From contig JBJTRF010000073.1 in NCBI GenBank assembly GCA_046076025.1, positions 1-21,113 on the forward strand: a stretch of 21,113 bases of DNA, given 5' to 3'. The stretch comes from UBA668 sp046076025. GTDB lineage: Bacteria > Actinomycetota > Acidimicrobiia > Acidimicrobiales > Ilumatobacteraceae. Below are positions 1-7,317 of the stretch, in pieces (the first letter of the stretch is position 1; every line of letters starts with the position of its first letter). The translations under genes and the position numbers were made by a program. The notes below the pieces were generated by a model. The model searched no databases and was not told the DNA's origin. It worked only from the letters and a program-made list of their open reading frames with translations.

Positions 1-817
1 GCAGCAACAGCAGCATCTGGGTGTTGGTCCCGAGGGCCAGCAGCGCGAGCGCCGACCCCACGCCGAGCGCGCCGACATCGCCCATGAAGATGCGCGCGGG
101 CGCGGCGTTGAACCAGAGGAAGCCGGCGCACGCACCGCCGAACGCCGCTGCGAGCACCGCCAGGTCGAGTGGGTTCACCACTGCGCCGTAGATGTCGGGG
201 TTGCGGAAGGCCCAGTAGGCGATGATCGCGAAGGCCCCGAAGGCCATCATCGCCGAGCCGCCGGCGAGGCCATCGAGGCCGTCGGTGACGTTGACGGCGT
301 TGCTGGTGCTCCAGATGATGACTGCCGCGAAGAGGACGAAGACCGGCCAGGGAACGTCCCAGCCCGGGAAGTCGGCGCGGGTGAAGGCAATGGTCTCGCT
401 CACGCCCGTGGTGCCGACCAGCCACCACGCCAGCAGCACGGAGAGCCCGAAGGTGATGAAGCCCTTCTTCTTCCAGAAGATGCCCCGGTTGTGCCGCTTG
501 CGCACCTTGATGTAGTCGTCGAGGAAGCCCATGAACGCCATCACCGCGACGCCTGCCCACATGATGAGGGCCTGGTCGCTGAAGGGTAGGCCGGGCCGCA
601 GGTGCGCCACGAGCCAGCCCGCCGCCGCCGAGACCACGATGGCGAGCCCTCCCATCGTGGGCGTTCCCTTCTTTCCCATGTGATGCTCGGGGCCGCGGTC
701 CTCCTTGCCGAGGATGGGCTGGCCGACGCCTCGCTGGCGGAAGAAGCCGATCAGGTACCGCGTTCCGGCGAGGGAGAACACCATCGCTGCCGCGCCGGCG
801 ATCAGCACGGCGATCAT
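1..817 (-). CDS. mraY: Phospho-N-acetylmuramoyl-pentapeptide-transferase MraY (C-terminus cut by window edge)
   Basis: Integral membrane enzyme that moves phospho-MurNAc-pentapeptide from UDP to undecaprenyl phosphate, forming lipid I. About 272 N-terminal residues are present; the family usually has about 360, so the rest lies outside the window. Visible family motifs are HHMGKKGTPTMGG (about 45-57), the catalytic LDDYIKVRKRHNRG (about 99-112, Asp100/Asp101), NAVNVTDGLDGLAGG (about 173-187) and a late RIFMGDVGAL stretch. Hydrophobic membrane segments alternate with these polar loops. The ATG at 817-815 overlaps the murE stop as ATGA, so translation is probably coupled to murE. Identification is very secure; only the C-terminus cannot be judged. 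Confidence 0.97.
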   Translation of the reverse strand, partial: MIAVLIAGAAAMVFSLAGTRYLIGFFRQRGVGQPILGKEDRGPEHHMGKKGTPTMGGLAIVVSAAAGWLVAHLRPGLPFSDQALIMWAGVAVMAFMGFLDDYIKVRKRHNRGIFWKKKGFITFGLSVLLAWWLVGTTGVSETIAFTRADFPGWDVPWPVFVLFAAVIIWSTSNAVNVTDGLDGLAGGSAMMAFGAFAIIAYWAFRNPDIYGAVVNPLDLAVLAAAFGGACAGFLWFNAAPARIFMGDVGALGVGSALALLALGTNTQMLLLL

Positions 818-2232
818 CGCCCGGCCTCCAGCAGGCTGCGAACCACCTGTCGATCGTCGAAGTCGAGGACCTCTGCCCCAACTGTCTGGGTGGTCTCGTG
901 GCCCTTGCCGGCGATCACGACGACATCGCCCGGGGACGCAGCAGAGAGTGCTGCGGCAATAGCTCGGCGGCGGTCCGGCTCGGTCATGACACGCCGACGG
1001 TAGTCGTCGGGCACCCCTGCGATGATGGCATCGATGATCGACTGCGGATCCTCGGACCGCGGGTTGTCGCTCGTGACGACTACATGATCTGCGAGGCGCG
1101 AGGCTGCCTCGCCCATCTCGGGTCGCTTGTCGCGATCGCGATCGCCGCCGCATCCAAAGACGACATGCACCATTCCATCGGCAGAGGACCGGGCAGCCTC
1201 GAGGAGCTCGCGAAGGCCGTCCGGGGTGTGGGCGTAGTCGACGATCACGCTGAATGGCTGCCCGGCATCGATCGGCTCGAACCTGCCGGGTACCGGCGCC
1301 GCAGCAGCAAGGCCGGCGGCGATCTGCGCCACGCCGATGCCGAGCATTGCCGACGACGTCGCCGCGGCAAGACTGTTCATCGCGTTGTATCGCCCGCCGA
1401 TGCCGACCCGGATCTGCTCGCCACGCCACTCGTACTCGTGCGACGTCGGCGACACCGAGAGGTTGGCCATGTCAGATGACTGGAAGCAGTGCATGACGAT
1501 CGGAGCGCCGTCGGCGAGGAGGCGACCGTGCGGGTCGTCGCAGTTCGCCAGGCCGCGTGCTGCGAGCCCCGACGTGAACAGCGATGCCTTCGCCGCGAAG
1601 TAGGCCTCCATGGTGCCGTGCAGGTCGAGGTGGTCGCGGCCGAGATTCGTGAAGACGGCAAGTTCGAACCTGCAGCCGTCCACCCGGTGCAGGGCGAGCG
1701 CGTGCGACGACACCTCCATCACCACGCACTCGATACCGGCATCCCTGTACTCGGCCAGCATTGGCTGTAGTTCGGTCGCCTCCGGTGTGGTGTGGCGTCC
1801 GGTGAGCGTGCCGATCACCGCAGTGGTAATGCCGGCGTGCGAGGTGACCGCGGCAATCAGGGCACTGGTGGTGGTCTTGCCGTTCGTGCCGGTCACCCCG
1901 ATGAGGCGCATGCCGCGCGAGGGATGTCCGCAGAACGCCGCAGCGAGCAGCGCCATCGCGCGACGCGGATTGGTGGCGACCAACTGCGGAACCGGCAGTG
2001 GCAGCGGGCGCGACACCAGGAGCGCAACAGCGCCGTTGGCCACGGCCGCAGCAGCGAAGTCGTGGCCGTCTGCCGTCGCCCCCGGAATGCAGCAGAAGAG
2101 CGATCCCTGCGCCACCGACCTCGAGTCGTGGGTGACCGACGTGATCGAGAGCGCGTGGTCAGCGAGATCGACGCGCCACAGTTCGCCGGCGACGGCCTCG
2201 TCGGCGAGCAGCTCGCCAAGCGTGCGCTGCAT
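814..2232 (-). CDS. murE: UDP-MurNAc-tripeptide synthetase MurE (meso-diaminopimelate type)
   Basis: Cytoplasmic ATP-dependent Mur ligase adding the third stem-peptide residue to UDP-MurNAc-L-Ala-D-Glu. It has 472 residues, a normal length. The ATP-binding loop GTNGKTTT is at about 115-122. The lysine expected to be carbamylated lies in YFAAKASLF (K215). SDNPRSEDP at about 388-396 contains the DNPR signature, which in this family goes with meso-DAP rather than L-lysine. I chose the ATG at 2232 because GGGCGG lies 8 nt upstream; a GTG at 2241, overlapping the ftsI stop as GTGA, is an alternative adding three residues. It is followed directly by mraY (ATGA overlap), with no murF between. The reading frame is also open further upstream, but that part only shadows ftsI. 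Confidence 0.96.
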   Translation of the reverse strand: MQRTLGELLADEAVAGELWRVDLADHALSITSVTHDSRSVAQGSLFCCIPGATADGHDFAAAAVANGAVALLVSRPLPLPVPQLVATNPRRAMALLAAAFCGHPSRGMRLIGVTGTNGKTTTSALIAAVTSHAGITTAVIGTLTGRHTTPEATELQPMLAEYRDAGIECVVMEVSSHALALHRVDGCRFELAVFTNLGRDHLDLHGTMEAYFAAKASLFTSGLAARGLANCDDPHGRLLADGAPIVMHCFQSSDMANLSVSPTSHEYEWRGEQIRVGIGGRYNAMNSLAAATSSAMLGIGVAQIAAGLAAAAPVPGRFEPIDAGQPFSVIVDYAHTPDGLRELLEAARSSADGMVHVVFGCGGDRDRDKRPEMGEAASRLADHVVVTSDNPRSEDPQSIIDAIIAGVPDDYRRRVMTEPDRRRAIAAALSAASPGDVVVIAGKGHETTQTVGAEVLDFDDRQVVRSLLEAGR

Positions 2233-2237
2233 CGACG

Positions 2238-4163
2238 TCACCGCCCATCGCAGCCGGTATCGCCGGCAACCGGCATGATCGCGAGCTCGTGGATCGCCGA
2301 CCGGGCCAGCCGGGCGAAGAGCGGCGCCGCCGCCTTGCCGCCGAATCGGTCGTTCGACGTCGGGTCTGGCTCGTCGATGGTGACGAGGATGGTGACCCGT
2401 GGGGCCTGCGCAGGGAAGAACCCGACGAATGAGGCGCGATAGATGCGGTTCGTCGCGTCGCCGTATCCCCCGCCCTGCAGCTTGTATGCCGTACCGGTCT
2501 TCCCGGCAACGGACATCTCGTCGATGCGGGCATCTCGGCCCGTTCCCCGGCAGACGACGTCGCGCAGCATGTCGGTGACCGTTGCGGCACTCTCGGGGCT
2601 GACGACGCGGCGGGTGGCCGACGCGGGGGTCTCGGCAAAGGTGCCAGCCGGGTCGATGGTGGCGGCGAGCAGGCGCGGCTCGACGTAGACGCCGCCGTTG
2701 GCCACGGTGTTGACGGCGGCAACCAGCTGGAGCGAGCTTGCGGTGTAGCCGTAGCCGTAGCTGATCGTTGCCGCCTCGGCGCCCTGCCAGTCCTCTGCGT
2801 CCTTGATGATGCCGGCGCTCTCGTCGGGGAACTCGATCGCCGTGCGGGTGCCGAATCCGAATCCGGCGAGGTACTCGCCGAGCGTGGTGTTGCCGACCCG
2901 CTCCGCCATCAGCAGCGTGCCGATGTTCGACGAGTCGACGACGATCTCGCGCAGCGACATCGTCTGCAGGCCGTGCGGCTTGGCGTCGTGGATCACCTGC
3001 TCCCACTGCGTGCCGTCGTTGAACGTCATCGAGCCCGGTACCTCGACCGTCGACGCGGGGGTTGCGACTCCGGTGTCGACCACGGCCGCCACGCTGAACA
3101 CCTTGGCCACAGAGCCCGGGTCGAACGCCTCGACGGCTGCCAGATTGGCGCTCGACACCTCGACCTCGTCGAACTCGTTGCGCGTCACGTTCGCCATTGC
3201 GTAGATGTCGCCGGTCGCGGTGTCCATGATCACCACAGTGCCGCCCTTGGCCTTCAGCTCCTCGACCCTGGTCAGCAGCGCAGTCTCCACCTGGAACTGC
3301 AGCGACCGGTCGATGGTCAGCACCAGATCGGTGCCGGGAATCGGGGCGACGGTCGTCGAGCTCGCCCCTGGCAGCGAACGGCCCGAGCGGTCGCGCTCGC
3401 GCATGCGCGCGCCGTCGATTCCCCGCAGGAGCTCCTCGTACTGCTTCTCGAGGCCGGCGATGCCCTCACCGTCGACATTGGTGAGGCCCAGCACGCTGCG
3501 GCCGACCTCGCCGCTCGGCATGATTCGCTTCTCCTCCTCGATCACGCCCACGCCCTTGAGCTTGAGCGAGAGCACGGCGGCGGCGACGCCGTCGTCGATC
3601 TGTCGAGCGACGTACACGAACGCCTTCTTGTCGCCTGCCGCGAATGCGTCGAGCAGCGACTGCTGCTTGGCGTCCGAGAGTCCCAGCAGTTCGGCGAGCA
3701 GCCCGACCGTCTTCGGCCCGTCCACCACCATCCGCGGATCTGCGTACACGGTGCTGGACGGCACGCTGATCGCCAGTTCGCCGCCGTCGCGGGCGAAGAT
3801 GGTGCCGCGCTGCGCCACGATCACCGACTCGCGGACGCGCTGCGAGCGGCCGTCCTGCAGCAGCGGCTCGCTGCCGCCGGTCTGCAGCCAGATGCAGTAC
3901 GCCAGCACCACTGCGCATGCTCCGGCGAACAGATTCACGAGGAACCGCATCCGCTTGCGCGTGTCGCCGACTCGGAACTCGATCACCGGCGGCGCTGGGC
4001 GGACCACGCCCCGCCGCGCCGAGGCTCGCCGGTCAGCATGGCCCGTCCGCCGGCCCGGAGGGTGTGCCGGCGGACGGGTCGAACTGCTGAGGTGGCGGCG
4101 AGCGCCCGTGCGGCGGTCGGTGACCTGCACCGGCCGGCGACCGGTGTGGCCACGACTGCTCAC
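2238..4163 (-). CDS. ftsI: Class B penicillin-binding protein / peptidoglycan D,D-transpeptidase FtsI
   Basis: Septal transpeptidase that cross-links peptidoglycan, anchored in the cytoplasmic membrane with the catalytic domain outside. It has 641 residues. The order is a basic, Pro/Arg-rich cytoplasmic tail (1-70), one membrane anchor (about 72-93), a PBP dimerisation domain (about 112-270), then the transpeptidase domain. The three penicillin-binding motifs are all present: SVAK with nucleophile Ser351, SSN at 411-413, and KTG at 555-557. The GTG at 4163 overlaps the ftsL-like stop (GTGA), so coupled translation is likely. The unusually long N-terminal tail could be shorter if an internal start is used, but no better ribosome binding site is evident. 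The position between ftsL and murE is the standard dcw place for ftsI. Confidence 0.95.
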   Translation of the reverse strand: MSSRGHTGRRPVQVTDRRTGARRHLSSSTRPPAHPPGRRTGHADRRASARRGVVRPAPPVIEFRVGDTRKRMRFLVNLFAGACAVVLAYCIWLQTGGSEPLLQDGRSQRVRESVIVAQRGTIFARDGGELAISVPSSTVYADPRMVVDGPKTVGLLAELLGLSDAKQQSLLDAFAAGDKKAFVYVARQIDDGVAAAVLSLKLKGVGVIEEEKRIMPSGEVGRSVLGLTNVDGEGIAGLEKQYEELLRGIDGARMRERDRSGRSLPGASSTTVAPIPGTDLVLTIDRSLQFQVETALLTRVEELKAKGGTVVIMDTATGDIYAMANVTRNEFDEVEVSSANLAAVEAFDPGSVAKVFSVAAVVDTGVATPASTVEVPGSMTFNDGTQWEQVIHDAKPHGLQTMSLREIVVDSSNIGTLLMAERVGNTTLGEYLAGFGFGTRTAIEFPDESAGIIKDAEDWQGAEAATISYGYGYTASSLQLVAAVNTVANGGVYVEPRLLAATIDPAGTFAETPASATRRVVSPESAATVTDMLRDVVCRGTGRDARIDEMSVAGKTGTAYKLQGGGYGDATNRIYRASFVGFFPAQAPRVTILVTIDEPDPTSNDRFGGKAAAPLFARLARSAIHELAIMPVAGDTGCDGR

Positions 4164-4693
4164 GGCGCTCTCCCCGCCTCGGACTTCACTGCGGCGAAGT
4201 CGGCGAACTCATCGACGAGCCCGGCCGAGCCGCCGCCACCGGGCACTCCCGAGCGCTGCACCTCGGCGATCACGTCGGGCGCGATCGAGATGAACTCTGT
4301 CGACTCGGCGGGCCGCATGCCGAGCAGTGCCGCCTGCTCGACGAGGCGGCCCGGCGAGCGCAGTTCGGCGCGCTCGCGGCGGAGGACGTCGTAGTCGTCG
4401 TGGGCGGCGCGGATATGGCTGTCGAGGATGTCGAGCGTCACCTGACGTCGCGCCAACTGCGTCTGGAACGCGGCGGCTCCGGCCATGAGCAGCGCAGCGA
4501 GCACCCAGAGGACGATGATGCTGCGCGCTGCCCGGCGACGCGGAACGACCGTGAGCGTGGGTCGCTGCGCAGCCCGCGCCTGCGGGCTGCCGGCGCGACT
4601 GCCAGCGCGACCGACGCCCTGTACCGGCACGGCCATGGCGCCGCGACCGCGCTGGTCGACGCGTGCTCGCTCTGTTCGTACTGCGATGGCCAT
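4160..4693 (-). CDS. ftsL: FtsL-like septum formation initiator protein
   Basis: Probable bitopic division protein of the FtsL/DivIC type, a partner of FtsQ/FtsB-like proteins and FtsI/FtsW at the septum. It has 177 residues: a basic cytoplasmic tail (1-56), one membrane segment (about 58-77), then a short predicted coiled coil (about 78-112). That is followed by SPGRLVEQAALLGMRPAEST, which matches the 'R-E-A-LGM' end typical of the family. The C-terminal part (about 140-177) is low-complexity and Gly/Ala-rich. FtsL proteins are poorly conserved, so the assignment rests on topology, this motif and the position between rsmH and ftsI. The start ATG 4693 has no strong Shine-Dalgarno; an ATG 19 codons further in is possible. 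The stop overlaps the ftsI GTG. Confidence 0.85.
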   Translation of the reverse strand: MAIAVRTERARVDQRGRGAMAVPVQGVGRAGSRAGSPQARAAQRPTLTVVPRRRAARSIIVLWVLAALLMAGAAAFQTQLARRQVTLDILDSHIRAAHDDYDVLRRERAELRSPGRLVEQAALLGMRPAESTEFISIAPDVIAEVQRSGVPGGGGSAGLVDEFADFAAVKSEAGRAP

Positions 4694-4744
4694 GGTGACT
4701 CGGTTCGTCGGGTTGTGGGGATGTGTGGGCGGTGGGCGGGGCGC

Positions 4745-5701
4745 TCAGCGGCCCCGGGTCGGCGCATCGGCAACACGCTCGGCGACCCGCAGCCGGGCGC
4801 TCTTCGCCCTGGGATTGGCGTCGACTTCGGCAGTTGACGGGCGGGACGGCACGCCGCGGACGAGGCGCACCGTCTGCACGGCATCGCACACGCACGGCAA
4901 CTCCGGCGGGCAGAGGCATCCGCCGGTGGATGCCTCGCGGAACCGCGCCTTCACGATGCGGTCCTCGCCGGAGTGGTAGGAGAGCACGGCGATGCGACCG
5001 GTGGGAGACGTCCGGTCGATCGCCGTGTCGAGCGCGCCCGGCAGGGCGTCCAGTTCGCCGTTCACCTCGATGCGGATGGCCTGGAAGGTTCGCTTCGCAG
5101 GATGTCCGCCGGTGCGGCGAGCTGGCGCCGGGATGGCGCCCACCACGATCTCGGCGAGTTCCGTGGTGGTCTCGATGGGACGCGCCGCGACGATGGCGGC
5201 GGCAATGCGACGGGCGAATCGCTCGTCGCCGTAGGTGTGCAGCACCCTGGCGAGCTCGTCGAGCGAGTACCCGTTCACGACGTCGGCCGCACTCCACTGC
5301 TGGTCGGCGTCCATGCGCATGTCGAGGGGTGCGGGCTGGCGGTACGAGAAGCCGCGCTCGGCCGTGTCGAGCTGATGTGAGCTGACCCCGAGGTCGAAGA
5401 GGGCTCCGGAGAGCGTGTCGATCGCAAGTGCTTCCATGGCGTGTTCGAGTCCGTCGAACCGGGAGTGAAACGTGCGCACCCGATCGCCGAACCGCTCGAG
5501 CCGCCGCTGCGCTGCAGCGAGGGCCGTGCGGTCCCGATCGATGCCGAGTATCGAGAGGTGCGGCCATCGGTCGAGCAGCATCTCGCTGTGACCTCCGCCG
5601 CCGAGCGTGGCGTCGAGGACGAAGCCCGGGGGCACCGTGCTGAAGAGCGCCGTGATCTCTGCGCCCATCACCGGGAGGTGCCGGAACTCTCCCTCGAACA
5701 T
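4745..5701 (-). CDS. rsmH: 16S rRNA (cytosine1402-N4)-methyltransferase RsmH
   Basis: SAM-dependent methyltransferase that modifies C1402 in the ribosomal P site (formerly MraW). It has 318 residues from ATG 5701; a GTG codon immediately before it (5704) could add one residue. The N-terminal EFRHLPVMGAEI block and the SAM-binding loop LDATLGGGGHSE are characteristic. Further family blocks are GIDRDRTAL, LFDLGVSSHQLD and AERGFSYR, then the late VLSYHSGEDRIVKARFREA. A CLCPPELPCVCD cysteine cluster near the C-terminus is also typical of the family. It is the second gene of the mraZ operon, 121 bp after mraZ, and is followed by a 51-bp gap to the ftsL-like gene. Confidence 0.97.
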   Translation of the reverse strand: MFEGEFRHLPVMGAEITALFSTVPPGFVLDATLGGGGHSEMLLDRWPHLSILGIDRDRTALAAAQRRLERFGDRVRTFHSRFDGLEHAMEALAIDTLSGALFDLGVSSHQLDTAERGFSYRQPAPLDMRMDADQQWSAADVVNGYSLDELARVLHTYGDERFARRIAAAIVAARPIETTTELAEIVVGAIPAPARRTGGHPAKRTFQAIRIEVNGELDALPGALDTAIDRTSPTGRIAVLSYHSGEDRIVKARFREASTGGCLCPPELPCVCDAVQTVRLVRGVPSRPSTAEVDANPRAKSARLRVAERVADAPTRGR

Positions 5702-5822
5702 CACGCCTGTCCCATCCGGTGCTCGGTGGGGGCCTGGCGTCGTCTCCTTGGTTGGCTGGTCTCGTTCCTCCTGTTCTCGCTGCGGTGCTGCTGGTGGTCG
5801 GCGAATGAGTGGGGCGACGACG

Positions 5823-6236
5823 TCACGTGTCGTCGCCGTAGGTGCTGCTCTGCTGGACGTCGGCGTCGGTGTACCGGTCGCGCGGCCAGATCTCGAGGCG
5901 GTTGACCATGCCCGTCACCATGACGGCAGAGCCCGGCGTCAGGCCGGCGTAGTCGCGGAGATGCTCCTCGACGCTCACCCGGCCCTGCTTGTCGACGGAC
6001 ACGAGGGTTGCCGAGCTGACGACCGCACGAAGGATGTTGATGTCGAGTTCGCCCCGCTCGACGCGCTCGAGCATCCGCGTCGCCTCTGCCTCGAACACGG
6101 CGACTGGCACGATGTTGACGCAGCGCGACCGGCCGCGAGCCAGGTACACCTGCTCGCCGAGGGATGAGCGGATCTTCGCCGGCAGCGCGAGGCGGCCCTT
6201 GTCGTCGAGTTGCCGTTCGTAGCGGTTCGAGAACAC
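5823..6236 (-). CDS. mraZ: MraZ, AbrB-like DNA-binding regulator of the dcw cluster
   Basis: DNA-binding protein with two SpoVT/AbrB-type halves that assembles into rings and controls its own operon. Both halves carry the conserved motif: DDKGRLALP near the N-terminus and DKQGRVSVEEHL in the second half. I chose the GTG at 6236 because VFSNRYERQLDDKGRL aligns without gaps to the usual N-terminus (M-F-x-G-x-Y...LDxKGRL), and GAGGG lies 5 nt upstream. That gives 137 residues, normal for the family. A GTG at 6248, with AGGAG 5 nt upstream, would add four residues and is a real alternative. It is the first gene of the dcw cluster. The upstream region holds a strong promoter inside a long row of TGGGG boxes, the expected MraZ target. 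Confidence 0.95.
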   Translation of the reverse strand: MFSNRYERQLDDKGRLALPAKIRSSLGEQVYLARGRSRCVNIVPVAVFEAEATRMLERVERGELDINILRAVVSSATLVSVDKQGRVSVEEHLRDYAGLTPGSAVMVTGMVNRLEIWPRDRYTDADVQQSSTYGDDT

Positions 6237-6281
6237 GCGATCCCTCACCACCTCTCCTGCTGGCGCCTGCCTCGGGGTTGT

Positions 6282-6301
6282 TCACGGGGGCGTACCCGTG
6301 A
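6282..6301 (-). promoter_or_regulatory. Stem-loop in the predicted mraZ leader
   Basis: A perfect 7-bp inverted repeat (TCACGGG / CCCGTGA) with a 6-nt loop lies just downstream of the predicted transcription start and about 45 nt before the mraZ start codon. No run of T follows, so it does not look like an intrinsic terminator. It may stabilise the leader or affect translation; the function is unknown. Confidence 0.4.
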
Positions 6302-6420
6302 CCCACATGTCACCAGTATCTCCCCACAACTCCCCACTGTCAACCACCACACCCCACCTTTCCCCCCGAATCACCACTCACCACCCCCTGATTCCCCACC
6401 GATGCCCCACCGGTTCCCCA
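6301..6420 (-). repeat. Phased array of about 12 TGGGG-type MraZ boxes
   Basis: Reading the minus strand, boxes begin at 6420, 6409, 6398, 6387, 6376, 6365, 6356, 6346, 6336, 6326, 6315 and 6305, i.e. steps of 11, 11, 11, 11, 11, 9, 10, 10, 10, 11 and 10 bp. Six are exact TGGGG (6420, 6409, 6398, 6356, 6336, 6326). The others are TGGTG, TGGGT, TGGTT or GGGGT/GGGGA. Known MraZ operators consist of a few direct TGGG repeats about 10 bp apart, so the element is assigned to MraZ by family knowledge and position. The upstream half has an 11-bp period, the downstream half about 10 bp. Confidence 0.8.
6315..6343 (-). promoter_or_regulatory. mraZ/dcw promoter (sigma-70 type)
   Basis: On the minus strand a perfect -35 TTGACA (6343-6338) is followed by exactly 17 bp and a -10 GATACT (6320-6315, 4 of 6 consensus with the key A2 and T6). 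The expected start of transcription is near 6308, giving a leader of about 70 nt. Two exact GTGGGGA boxes fill the spacer and further boxes flank it, so a bound MraZ ring would block RNA polymerase. Confidence 0.8.
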
Positions 6421-6480
6421 CGCGCCCCCTCCGGCGGCATCACGGAATCCACGCCGCGCCCCACCACGCACCATCCGGGC

Positions 6481-6540
6481 AACCAGGCGGGCAACCGGTC
6501 GGGTAACCGGTCGGGCAGGCGCTCGGGCAGGCGCTCGCCA
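6481..6540. repeat. 12-bp tandem repeat, five copies
   Basis: Five consecutive 12-bp units (starting at 6481, 6493, 6505, 6517 and 6529) with forms such as AACCGGTCGGGC and AGGCGCTCGGGC. Copies 2 and 3 differ at one base; copies 4 and 5 share the AGGCGCTCG start. The repeat lies upstream of the MraZ boxes and downstream of the lipoate-ligase-like gene, with no supported gene across it. Translated on the minus strand it gives RLPDRLPD-like peptides, but the frame has no gene-like context. Confidence 0.75.
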
Positions 6541-6566
6541 GACGCCGGAGGCTCGACCGCCGCGGC

Positions 6567-6584
6567 CCGCCGGCCACACGGCGG
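6567..6584 (-). terminator. Possible hairpin terminator after the lipoate-ligase-like gene
   Basis: CCGCCG and CGGCGG form a 6-bp all-GC stem with a 6-nt loop, 38-55 bp beyond the stop codon at 6622. No T-run follows, so it is at best a weak or factor-assisted terminator. GC-rich DNA produces such stems by chance. Confidence 0.25.
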
Positions 6585-6621
6585 CAGCACAGCGGATGCC
6601 GTCAGCGAGGGCGAGCGGCGG

Positions 6622-7317
6622 TCAGGACGGGAGGTGGGCGACGACCGATGCGACGATGTCGTCGACGCTGCAGGGCACGCATCGCACGAGGCCGGCAAGG
6701 TCACCGGGCGACGGCCGAGGTGCTGCCACCAGCGCGCTCACCAGCTCGGGTCGCCAGCGCACGTGGCACATCGTCTGGAACCTCGCCCACGACCGCGTCC
6801 GCCGCTGCGAGATCCCGACGAGCTTGGCCGACATGTCGTCAGCGGCGAACACCTCGCCCGTGCCCCGACCGGCGAAGCAGACCTCGGCCGACCACCGGCC
6901 GTGCTGCATCGCGCCGCCGTGCACCACGCCGGCCACGCCGAGCGCGGCGAGGCCGTCGTGCCATGCTCGGCCGACCCATTCCATCGCAGCGCCCACGTCG
7001 TCGCTCCAGAGGGGATCGCCGGCGGGGATCACGAGGTCGAGCCAGGCGAACTCGCCGGGCACCAACAGCACGGCGCCGCCGCCGCTGCGCCGGCGGACCA
7101 CGTCGACGCCGAGACACCGGGCGACCCGCCCGTCGACGGCGGCGTCGGACTGCGCCGAGCCGAGTACGAGCGTCGGCTCGGACACGGCCACGATCGTTGC
7201 CGAGCGCCTCGCCACTGGATCCGAGCCGTGGAACGCACCGGCGTCCCCCCTGACCGTGGTGATCGCCCAGGCGACGCCGGCGTCGCTCAACTCGCCATGG
7301 CGAGGTAGGGCTTCCAC
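6622..7317 (-). CDS. Lipoate-protein ligase A / biotin-lipoyl ligase family protein
   Basis: Member of the BPL/LplA fold that attaches lipoate, octanoate or biotin to carrier proteins. It has 231 residues. The strongest mark is RRRSGGGAVLL at about 75-85, matching the RRxSGGGxV substrate-loop motif. AKLVGISQRRTR follows at about 164-175, with Lys165 in the place of the family's acyl-adenylate-binding lysine (usually KxxGxAQ). Which cofactor is used cannot be told. The GTG at 7317 gives a 31-bp overlap with the HNH gene; a TTG at 7290 overlapping that gene's stop is an alternative and would remove nine residues. It lies last in a minus-strand run before the long regulatory region of mraZ. No lipoylated enzyme complex is encoded nearby. 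Confidence 0.8.
   Translation of the reverse strand: MEALPRHGELSDAGVAWAITTVRGDAGAFHGSDPVARRSATIVAVSEPTLVLGSAQSDAAVDGRVARCLGVDVVRRRSGGGAVLLVPGEFAWLDLVIPAGDPLWSDDVGAAMEWVGRAWHDGLAALGVAGVVHGGAMQHGRWSAEVCFAGRGTGEVFAADDMSAKLVGISQRRTRSWARFQTMCHVRWRPELVSALVAAPRPSPGDLAGLVRCVPCSVDDIVASVVAHLPS

Noticed and set aside
2973..4394. A 473-codon open frame on the plus strand opposite ftsI
   Set aside because: It is the antisense shadow of ftsI and the ftsL-like gene, His/Arg/Ala-rich and without a domain.
5702..5822. Possible small gene or terminator between mraZ and rsmH
   Set aside because: I saw no open frame with a plausible start and ribosome binding site and no hairpin with a T-run, so the 121 bp is treated as a plain operon spacer.
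6301..6540. CRISPR-like or satellite interpretation of the repeats near mraZ
   Set aside because: The units are 9-12 bp with no unique spacers and no cas genes nearby. Promoter position and phasing fit an operator for the TGGGG boxes, and simple tandem duplication for the 12-bp units.
6340..6704. Short minus-strand open frames over the mraZ upstream region, including RLPDRLPD repeats
   Set aside because: The amino-acid repeats come only from the 12-bp DNA repeat; the frames overlap the lipoate-ligase-like gene or the promoter and have no ribosome binding site.
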